A stretch of 64,000 nt of DNA from positions 62,001 through 126,000 of the forward strand of contig NZ_JAKIRP010000015.1 of the NCBI RefSeq assembly GCF_021646545.1. Reading direction: 5' to 3'. Positions 17,838 through 25,168 of this stretch are shown piece after piece (position 1 is the first letter of the stretch; every line of letters begins with the position of its first letter). Below the pieces are notes generated by a model. The model did no database searches. It worked only from the letters and a program-made list of their open reading frames with translations, and was not told the DNA's origin. This DNA comes from Chitinophaga filiformis. GTDB taxonomy: Bacteria > Bacteroidota > Bacteroidia > Chitinophagales > Chitinophagaceae. A program made the translations under genes and the position numbers.

Positions 17838-18539
17838 ATGAATACAGAATTGCAGGTATTGTTGCTGACAGCTGTCACAATAAGTTGTCTGCATACATTG
17901 ACAGGGCCAGACCACTACGTCCCGTTTATTGCCCTGAGCAGGGTAAGAGGCTGGACTGTCCGTAAAACGGTGGTGTGGACACTACTTTGCGGTATCGCGC
18001 ATGTAGGCAGTTCGGTATTATTAGGATTGCTGGGCATAGGCCTGGGCTGGTCCCTCTCAAAGATCAGCGGTCTGGAAAACCTGCGTGGAGGGCTGGCCGG
18101 GTGGGCGCTGCTTACCTTCGGGTTACTGTATACGGTATGGGGATTGAAACGGGCCTGGAGCAATAAGGTACATAAGCATTTTGATGTCTATGATAACGGG
18201 GATATATATGTGTATGAACACAAACACGGGCAGATTGTTTATCCTCAGGACAGGACGAAGGTCACACCCTGGATCATGCTGCTGATTTTCGGGCTGGGAC
18301 CCTGTGAACCGCTGATCCCCCTGTTGACCTATCCGGCGGCACAACATTCCGCCTACGGCATGGTGATGCTGATCGTGTTTTTTACACTGTTCACGCTGCT
18401 GACAATGACGGCTATGGTCCTGTTGGGATATTATGGCTTTTCTGTGTTGAAAACCAGTAGTTTAGAGCGGTATGTACATGCCCTTGGAGGGCTTACTATA
18501 CTGGTGTGCGGTATAGGAATGGTGTACCTTGGATGGTAG
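17838..18539 (+). CDS. NicO/UreH-type membrane protein, probable nickel transporter
   Basis: A 233-residue protein with about six membrane segments. The first contains HTLTGPDHYVPF (about 19-30), a histidine/aspartate motif like the HX4-5DH nickel-binding signature of NiCoT and UreH-like permeases. A hydrophilic central loop holds KHFDVY and YEHKHGQ, possible metal ligands. It starts 12 nt after ureD and is clearly the last gene of the urease operon, which supports nickel supply as its role. Direction of transport is inferred. Confidence 0.85.
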   Translation: MNTELQVLLLTAVTISCLHTLTGPDHYVPFIALSRVRGWTVRKTVVWTLLCGIAHVGSSVLLGLLGIGLGWSLSKISGLENLRGGLAGWALLTFGLLYTVWGLKRAWSNKVHKHFDVYDNGDIYVYEHKHGQIVYPQDRTKVTPWIMLLIFGLGPCEPLIPLLTYPAAQHSAYGMVMLIVFFTLFTLLTMTAMVLLGYYGFSVLKTSSLERYVHALGGLTILVCGIGMVYLGW

Positions 18540-18653
18540 ATTTAAGGAAAATTTAAGAGTCGGCGGGAGATTGCATTTATCACGGATTTTCATGTACAAA
18601 CAATGGGATTTGACATGGGATGTTCAAAGTTTTGTCAGGTCATCCAATAGTAA

Positions 18654-18685
18654 TTGTAATTGGTAATTGATAATTCGTACTTTTA
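18654..18685 (+). promoter_or_regulatory. Candidate promoter for gnd-zwf-pgl
   Basis: TTG at 18654-18656, a 21-bp spacer and TACTTTTA at 18678-18685 (one mismatch to TAnnTTTG) fit the Bacteroidota promoter, 32 bp before the gnd start codon. Confidence 0.45.
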
Positions 18686-18717
18686 CTTCATTCTTTTAGG
18701 CACTTACACGATAATTT

Positions 18718-20130
18718 ATGGCACAAAGCGTATTCGATTTTGGCATGATTGGTCTGGGCGTAATGGGTAGAAACCTTTTACTGAACATGGCTGATCATGG
18801 TTTTTCCGTTATTGGTTTTGATAAAGATAGTACCAAGACCGGGGCTCTGGAATCGGCTGCTACAGCTGGCACTACTGTAAAGGGAGTGGCAGAACTGGCA
18901 ACCATGGTACAATTACTGGAGCGTCCGCGCAAGCTGATGATGTTGGTACCAGCGGGTCAGCCGGTGGATGATGTGATAGAATCACTGATCCCCCTGCTGG
19001 AAAAAGGCGATGTAGTGATTGATGGTGGTAACTCACATTATACAGATACATTGCGCCGGGTAAAATACCTGCGGGAGAAAGGTATTCATTTCATGGGCAT
19101 CGGCGTATCAGGTGGTGAGAAGGGCGCCCGTACGGGACCGAGCATCATGCCTGGTGGCGACAAGGAAGCTTACGAGAAAGTAAGACCGATGCTGGAAGCC
19201 ATCTCCGCGAAGGTAAATGGTGAACCTTGCGTAGCTTACCTGGGTAGGGAAGGCGCCGGTCACTATGTGAAGATGGTACACAATGGTATCGAGTATTCCA
19301 TCATGCAGCTGATCAGCGAAGCTTATGCATTGCTGAAACAGGCTGGCCTGGATAACGACCGTTTACATCAGGTGTTCAAAACCTGGAATGAAGGCGATCT
19401 GCAATCTTTCCTCATAGAGATCACTGCTGATATCTTCCTGCAGAAGGACGATAAGACCAGCGCAAGACTGGTAGATGTGATCTCCGATAAAGCGGGTTCC
19501 AAAGGAACCGGTAAATGGACTTCTCAGGAAGCAATGGAACTGCCAGTGGCCGTTCCGGTGATAGACACCGCTGTTGCCCTGCGTACCTTGTCCGGTTATA
19601 AGGATGAGCGCGTGCAGGCAGCTGCTTTATACAAAGCACCTGCAGCAAAACTCAATACACCGGTAGATACCTGGATACAGCAGGTACATGATGCCCTGTA
19701 CTTCGGTGTGATCATCAGCTATGCACAGGGGCTGGCTATGCTGCACCAGGCATCCAAAGAACTGCAGATGGAAATTCCTTTACCTGAAGCAGTGAAGGTA
19801 TGGAGAGGCGGATGTATTATCCGTTCTACCCTCCTGGAAGTATACACTACCGCTTACAAAGCATCTCCTGAATTATCAAACATCCTGTTGAACAAGGACG
19901 TAGCTGCCCTTGTAGAGAATGCCATTACAAACACACGTGCAGTAATAGCACAGGCAGCACAGACAGGTACCGCAGCAGCTGGTATCATGTCAGCACTGGC
20001 TTACTTCGATGCTTACCGCACAGAACGTATGCCTACGAACCTGGTGCAGGCACAGCGCGATTACTTCGGCGCTCATACCTATCAGCGTATAGATGCACCC
20101 GGCAGTTTCCACACTGTATGGGGTGAATAA
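18718..20130 (+). CDS. gnd: 6-phosphogluconate dehydrogenase (decarboxylating)
   Basis: Oxidises 6-phosphogluconate to ribulose-5-phosphate with NADPH formation. The Rossmann motif GLGVMGRNLLLNMADHG lies at about 12-28, the substrate motif GGNSHYTDT near 103, and the catalytic lysine region GAGHYVKMVHNGIEY near 180-194. The C-terminal tail (QRDYFGAHTYQRIDAPGSFH) is the usual substrate-binding end. At 470 aa it is the long homodimer type. It is the first gene of gnd-zwf-pgl. Confidence 0.97.
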   Translation: MAQSVFDFGMIGLGVMGRNLLLNMADHGFSVIGFDKDSTKTGALESAATAGTTVKGVAELATMVQLLERPRKLMMLVPAGQPVDDVIESLIPLLEKGDVVIDGGNSHYTDTLRRVKYLREKGIHFMGIGVSGGEKGARTGPSIMPGGDKEAYEKVRPMLEAISAKVNGEPCVAYLGREGAGHYVKMVHNGIEYSIMQLISEAYALLKQAGLDNDRLHQVFKTWNEGDLQSFLIEITADIFLQKDDKTSARLVDVISDKAGSKGTGKWTSQEAMELPVAVPVIDTAVALRTLSGYKDERVQAAALYKAPAAKLNTPVDTWIQQVHDALYFGVIISYAQGLAMLHQASKELQMEIPLPEAVKVWRGGCIIRSTLLEVYTTAYKASPELSNILLNKDVAALVENAITNTRAVIAQAAQTGTAAAGIMSALAYFDAYRTERMPTNLVQAQRDYFGAHTYQRIDAPGSFHTVWGE

Positions 20131-20184
20131 AAAGTTTGGAGTGTCTCCGCTGACAGCGGGGACACTGTCATAAAATATAGAGTT

Positions 20185-21690
20185 ATGCAAAATCATAAAC
20201 GTCCGCCTGCCTCCATAGTCTTCATCTTCGGTGGCAGCGGCGACTTGAATTACAGAAAACTATCGCCGGCTTTATACAACCTGTTCCTGGACAACTACAT
20301 GCCGGAAAAATTTGCTATAGCCGGTATCGGCCGTAGTCCCTATGATAATGAAGCTTACCGTGAACGCTTACTGGATGGTATCAAGAAATTCTCCCGCCGT
20401 AAAGGAGAACAGAACGGCCACTGGAAAGATTTCAGCCAGCATGTAAACTATCTGCAGATGGACGCGGAAGACCAGTCTTCCTATAGCGCCATCACTGACT
20501 ATGTGAAAGCGAAGGAAGAAGAGTGGAAAGAACATCCTAACGTGATATTCTATCTGTCTGTAGCGCCACAACTGATGCCTGCCATCGCACAGAAACTGGG
20601 TAGCCTGAACCTGTGCAGTGACACGCGCAGCACCCGCATCGTGATAGAGAAACCATTCGGTCACGACCTGCAGAGCGCTCATGAGCTGAATACACTCTTG
20701 CAAAGCCTGTTCTCTGAAGAACAGATCTACCGCATCGACCACTACCTGGGTAAAGAAACAGTACAGAACCTGATCGCACTGCGTTTTGCCAATGCACTGT
20801 TTGAGCCCATATGGAACCGCAACTACATCGATCATATACAGATCACAGCTTCAGAAACTGTAGGTCTGGAAGGCCGCGGTGGTTATTACGAAGGTTCCGG
20901 CGCACTGCGCGATATGGTGCAGAACCACATCCTGCAGGTAATGTGTATGATCGCTATGGAAGCGCCCGTATCATTTGATGCAAACGAGATCCGTAACAAG
21001 AAAGTGGATGTACTGAACGCTATCCGCAAATTCACAAAAGATAAGATACACGAAAACGCAGTACGCGGCCAGTATTCTGCCGGCTGGAGAAAAGGCACGC
21101 AGGTGGTAGGGTATCGTGAAGAGAAAGGAGTGGATAAAGATTCTGCCACTGAAACCTACGCTGCCGTTAAGTTCTATATTGACAACTGGCGCTGGCAGGG
21201 CGTACCGTTCTACGTACGTACCGGCAAGAACATGCACCAGAAGGCCACCAATATTACCTTGCAGTTCCGTCAGGCGCCGCATTATGCGTTCCCTGCAGAA
21301 TCAGCAGAAACCTGGCGTCCTAACCGCCTGACCATCAGCATACAGCCGGAAATGGATATCCGTATCCGCTTCCAGGCAAAACGCCCGGGTCAGAGTATGG
21401 AACTGGACCCCGTGGAAATGGTCTTTAACTTCGATCGTCAATATGGCGACGACCATGCACCAGAAGCATATGAAACACTGCTGCTGGACGTAATGGAAGG
21501 TGACGCAACCCTGTTCATGCGTGCAGACCAGGTAGAAGCTGCCTGGAAAGTGGTAATGCCGATACTGGAAACATGGGAGTCCCGTACGCCGGTAGATTTC
21601 CCTAACTATGCACCTGATTCCTGGGGACCTGAAGATGCAGACGCCCTGATCGCAAGAGATGGTCACGCCTGGATCAACTTACCTAAATAA
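20185..21690 (+). CDS. zwf: Glucose-6-phosphate 1-dehydrogenase
   Basis: Oxidises glucose-6-phosphate to 6-phosphogluconolactone. The coenzyme motif is GGSGDLNYRKLSPALYNL (about 15-32; most family members have GASGDL). The active-site motif RIDHYLGKETVQN lies near 183-195 with the catalytic histidine, and VRTGKNMHQKATNI near 345 is the conserved substrate/structural segment. Length 501 aa is normal. It starts 54 nt after gnd and ends 5 nt before pgl. Confidence 0.97.
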   Translation: MQNHKRPPASIVFIFGGSGDLNYRKLSPALYNLFLDNYMPEKFAIAGIGRSPYDNEAYRERLLDGIKKFSRRKGEQNGHWKDFSQHVNYLQMDAEDQSSYSAITDYVKAKEEEWKEHPNVIFYLSVAPQLMPAIAQKLGSLNLCSDTRSTRIVIEKPFGHDLQSAHELNTLLQSLFSEEQIYRIDHYLGKETVQNLIALRFANALFEPIWNRNYIDHIQITASETVGLEGRGGYYEGSGALRDMVQNHILQVMCMIAMEAPVSFDANEIRNKKVDVLNAIRKFTKDKIHENAVRGQYSAGWRKGTQVVGYREEKGVDKDSATETYAAVKFYIDNWRWQGVPFYVRTGKNMHQKATNITLQFRQAPHYAFPAESAETWRPNRLTISIQPEMDIRIRFQAKRPGQSMELDPVEMVFNFDRQYGDDHAPEAYETLLLDVMEGDATLFMRADQVEAAWKVVMPILETWESRTPVDFPNYAPDSWGPEDADALIARDGHAWINLPK

Positions 21691-21695
21691 GAGCA

Positions 21696-22421
21696 ATGGA
21701 ATTACATATAGCCAAGAACACCCAGGAACTAAGCGAGAACCTCGCTGCATGGATCAGCAATTATATCCAGGAAGTGCTGCAGGACCAGCCTATCTTCACA
21801 TTTGCCCTCTCCGGAGGAAGCACGCCTAAACAGCTATATACGCTGCTCACCAAAGAGCCGTATAAACTGATCATCCCTTGGGAGAGGATCCACTTCTTCT
21901 GGGGAGATGAAAGAGCAGTGCCTTTTGAAGATGAGCGTAACAACGCCCGCATGGCTTACGACACCCTGCTGAACGTTGTAGGCGTGCCGTCTGAAAATAT
22001 CCATGTAATGCGCACTGATATTGAACCTGAAGCCGCTGCCACAGAATATGAAAAGATCCTGCAGCAATACTTCAAAGACAGCGACACGACCTTTGATCTC
22101 GTACTGTTAGGTATGGGCGATGACGGACATACCCTGTCCCTCTTCCCCGGTACAGAAGTAGTACATGAGAAAAAAGCCTGGGTAAAAGCATTCTTCCTGA
22201 AAGCGCAGGACATGTTCCGCATCACACTGACAGCGCCGGTTGTAAATGAGGCCGCCTGTGTCATATTCATGGCCACCGGTGCCGGTAAAGCCCTGACTTT
22301 GAAGAGTGTGATCGAAGGCGACTTCAATGCAGAAAAATTCCCTTCCCAGCTGATCCGTCCGCAGGATGGAGAGCTGCACTGGTTTGTGGATGAAGCAGCA
22401 GCAGGCGCCCTTGAAATGTAG
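21696..22421 (+). CDS. pgl: 6-phosphogluconolactonase
   Basis: Hydrolyses 6-phosphogluconolactone, completing the oxidative pentose-phosphate branch. This is the DevB/SOL type: FALSGGSTPKQLYTLL at about 36-51, HFFWGDERAVPFEDERNN at about 66-83, and LGMGDDGHTLSLFPGT near 138. The 241-aa length is typical. The gene follows zwf by 5 nt, so all three enzymes of the branch are made together. Confidence 0.96.
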   Translation: MELHIAKNTQELSENLAAWISNYIQEVLQDQPIFTFALSGGSTPKQLYTLLTKEPYKLIIPWERIHFFWGDERAVPFEDERNNARMAYDTLLNVVGVPSENIHVMRTDIEPEAAATEYEKILQQYFKDSDTTFDLVLLGMGDDGHTLSLFPGTEVVHEKKAWVKAFFLKAQDMFRITLTAPVVNEAACVIFMATGAGKALTLKSVIEGDFNAEKFPSQLIRPQDGELHWFVDEAAAGALEM

Positions 22422-22446
22422 GCACTGCTGATGATAAAATACTTAT

Positions 22447-22479
22447 AAAAGCCTCTCTGGTATAACCGGAGAGGCTTTT
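22447..22479 (+). terminator. Terminator after pgl
   Basis: AAAAGCCTCTCTGG and CCGGAGAGGCTTTT pair with one mismatch, then TGTATTT, 26 nt after the pgl stop. A typical intrinsic terminator for the pentose-phosphate operon. Confidence 0.82.
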
Positions 22480-23027
22480 GTATTTAAGGCGAATATTGAA
22501 TGAAAATCCCATAGACTATAGCCTCATGGATTTTAGTGGCAGCCAGCGTCGGTTTGGTACCGAAAGGTTGTGGTGCTATCTGCAGGAAGGAGGAATGGGA
22601 ACACCGGCAGGATCGTTGATGAGATTATCTACGGAGGTTCTGGCTTCCCCACCGTAGGGCTGGTCGTATCCTCATATCGATCGCAAAAGGAACGTAATAG
22701 CGGATCATACTGCCTGATCGTATGATTACATCAATGGTAATAAAGGTACATATTGGCGCATCCAGTAATATCGGGCTGTCCGCATAGTGATCAACGGGAT
22801 TTGGGCAGGCAGGTAATATCAGTGGCTTAAGATTGTCAGCAGCGGATTTTTCCTGATAGCCAGCTTCCCTATATACCGCCGGTTTTCTTTATCACACTGA
22901 ACCATGATTTAGGACCATCCTAATTGTCTGAATGCAACCGTAGCATGGGGAATACTAATATTGTACCGGTCCCTGTGCAGATGCTATTAGGAATTCATCC
23001 CCTGCCAATTTATATTTAAGGGAGTTA
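22480..23027. other. Gene-free stretch with possible degraded coding remnants
   Basis: Between pgl and the fucosidase. On the minus strand an 84-codon open stretch at about 22640-22890 can be followed, after a frame change, by YDQPYGGEARTSVDNLINDPAG (about 22600-22665). This could be an eroded gene, but lengths are within chance and no family was recognised. Confidence 0.25.
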
Positions 23028-23100
23028 ATCAACTACGATATTATCAACTCGATATTATCAGTTCTGTATTTATCAATTCATGGTCTCATCTATCAACTAC
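23028..23100 (+). repeat. Degenerate ~15-bp tandem repeats before fucosidase gene
   Basis: Units beginning ATCAACT or ATCARTT start at 23028, 23043, 23057, 23072 and 23092 (for example ATCAACTACGATATT then ATCAACTCGATATT). The array ends 4 nt before the start codon at 23105. It may be an operator array or a translation-initiation feature. Confidence 0.55.
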
Positions 23101-23104
23101 TGTT

Positions 23105-24553
23105 ATGAAAAAACTCTTCCTTTATGCAGCCGCTTTTTTAATGGGAGCTGCGCCGCTTGCTGCACAGCAATACACGGCCGACTGGACCTCCCTCAACAAA
23201 CGCGGTATTCCTGCCTGGTTCAATGAAGCCAAGTTCGGCATCTTCATACACTGGGGCGTGTATGCCGTTCCTTCCTTTGCAGTGGTAGGACCAGGCGGTT
23301 ATTCCGAATGGTACTGGTATCAGCTGGATGGTGCAAAGGATGAAACACATCAGAAAGTACGGGCTTTCCATGATAAGAACTACGGTAAGGATTTCAGTTA
23401 TCAGCAGTTTGAATCGCAGTTGAACGCCTCCTTATTTGATCCGGCTCAATGGGCAGATGTATTCCGTCGTTCGGGCGCTAAATACGTAGTGCTGACATCC
23501 AAACACCATGAGGGATATTGCCTGTGGGATAACAAACAGGCCGATTCTGTATGGGGACGGCCCTGGAACGCAGTAACCGGTACCCCTAAAAGAGACCTGC
23601 TGGGAGATCTGACCAGTGAGGTCAGAAAAGCAGGCCTGAAAATGGGGTACTACTATTCTCTCTACGAGTGGTTCAACCCGCTGTGGAAAAAGGATAAGGC
23701 CAGCTACGTAAAAAATGTAATGACACCACAGTTCAAAGATCTCGTAACGCGATATAAACCCTCTGTGATCTTTTCTGACGGAGAATGGGAGATGTCAGAT
23801 ACCGCGTGGCGTAGTACAGAACTACTAGCCTGGTTATTCAATGAATCTCCTGTGAAAGATGAAGTAGTAGTGGACGACCGCTGGGGTAGCAATACCAGAG
23901 GACATAACAATGGCGCTACATACCTCACCTCTGAATATGGCAGTGGCATGCAGCCCGGCGTAGTATGGGAAGAAAGCCAGGGCATCGGTAATTCCTACGG
24001 TTACAACCGTATGGAGAATGTAAATGATTACAAAAAAAGCAATGACCTGATCGTATTGCTGGTGGACATCGTTTCACGTGGTGGCAACCTGCTCCTGGAT
24101 ATAGGGCCCACTGCTGACGGCCGCATACCAGTGATCATGCAGCAAAGGTTAGTCGACATGGGCGCCTGGCTGGAAGTGAACGGAGAAGCGATCTACAACA
24201 CCAAACCATGGAAAGAAACGCGTCAGTGGAGTGCAGGTAGTCGTCCGCAAGTGAAAGAAACCAGTTTCATGTCAGATTACAATGTGTCAAAGATGATCAA
24301 GCCGTCTAAAGAACATGCACATATTGAAATGTTCTTTACAAAGAAAGACGATGCGTTGTACTGTATAGCTACCGGATATGAACCTCAGATACGCATCAAA
24401 AATTTCATACCGTCGAAACAGGCCAAAGCTGCCATACTCGGTTGTAATAAAGCCATTACGTGGCAACAGCAAGGCAAGGATTGTGTAGTGAACCTGTCCG
24501 GATTACGTCCCGGAGATATAACCAGCAACCTGTTTGTCGTGAAGATCAAATAA
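23105..24553 (+). CDS. Secreted alpha-L-fucosidase (GH29)
   Basis: Releases terminal alpha-L-fucose from glycans. A signal peptide (MKKLFLYAAAFLMGAAPLAAQQ) targets it to the periplasm or outside. GH29 signatures: KFGIFIHWGVYAVPSF (about 43-58), YVVLTSKHHEGYCLWD (about 127-142), and PSVIFSDGEWEM near 219-230, whose aspartate in SDGEW is the expected nucleophile. NLLLDIGPTADGRIP near 330 is also diagnostic. At 482 aa it has the catalytic barrel plus a small C-terminal beta domain. No fucose catabolic genes lie nearby. Confidence 0.95.
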   Translation: MKKLFLYAAAFLMGAAPLAAQQYTADWTSLNKRGIPAWFNEAKFGIFIHWGVYAVPSFAVVGPGGYSEWYWYQLDGAKDETHQKVRAFHDKNYGKDFSYQQFESQLNASLFDPAQWADVFRRSGAKYVVLTSKHHEGYCLWDNKQADSVWGRPWNAVTGTPKRDLLGDLTSEVRKAGLKMGYYYSLYEWFNPLWKKDKASYVKNVMTPQFKDLVTRYKPSVIFSDGEWEMSDTAWRSTELLAWLFNESPVKDEVVVDDRWGSNTRGHNNGATYLTSEYGSGMQPGVVWEESQGIGNSYGYNRMENVNDYKKSNDLIVLLVDIVSRGGNLLLDIGPTADGRIPVIMQQRLVDMGAWLEVNGEAIYNTKPWKETRQWSAGSRPQVKETSFMSDYNVSKMIKPSKEHAHIEMFFTKKDDALYCIATGYEPQIRIKNFIPSKQAKAAILGCNKAITWQQQGKDCVVNLSGLRPGDITSNLFVVKIK

Positions 24554-24683
24554 AGGAGTGCAAATAGCTACATGATATGACAACAAGCACCACTGTACCT
24601 GGTAAAGAAGACTGACAGGAATGTTTAGTATCAGGTCAGTGCAGGAGAGGAACGACTATAAATGGTATAATGTATGGCCTATA

Positions 24684-24790
24684 GCGCATAACGTATAATG
24701 CACAAGGCGTAACGAAAAACGCATAAGGCATAACGAATAATGCAATAAGGCATTAGGCATTTGATAGAACAATAAGGTAATAAGGTATAA
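24684..24790. repeat. Degenerate AT-rich repeats (gcataa-type)
   Basis: The stretch is built from short imperfect units such as GCATAACG, GCATAAGG, GGCATAACGAATAATGC and AATAAGGTAATAAGG. It lies downstream of the fucosidase gene. It has no coding potential that I can see. Confidence 0.5.
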
Positions 24791-24906
24791 ATTCGAAGTT
24801 GGTATTGGATGATCATGTCCCCGCAAGGAGACCTATACATGAAAATAGAGCAGTTGTTTTCAATACCTGAAGAATCTTAAACCAGACTACAATTGGACGT
24901 CTGGAA

Positions 24907-25069
24907 GCAGCAGCGGGTTCAGATGGAGATCTCTGGCCTCAGTTGTTTGAAGTATGCTGACACGCTTGATGGGAGTTAAACAGATAACTACTGCCCGTAC
25001 GCATCCCACAGCCCAATGCTTAGCAACTTCAAAGAACTCAGCCAGAGATCCCATCTGAAAACCCGCTGC
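24907..25069. repeat. Large imperfect inverted repeat of the CTTCAAA family
   Basis: Left arm about 24907-24952 (reading CAGCGGGTTCAGATGGAGAT, then CTCTGGCCTCAGTTGTTTGAAGT) pairs with right arm 25025-25069 (ACTTCAAAGAACTCAGCCAG, then AGATCCCATCTGAAAACCCGCTGC) around a loop of about 72 bp. The same arms appear in the repeats at 2393-2820, so this is one dispersed element family. It lies between two convergent 3-prime ends. Confidence 0.75.
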
Positions 25070-25168
25070 AATTATGTTAATCCGTCAGTTTGCAAACTAT
25101 TACTCGTAGCCCATTTGAGGCTCACTGCAAGCCGCCGATTTCATGAATTGTTATCTGAAGACAAAATA

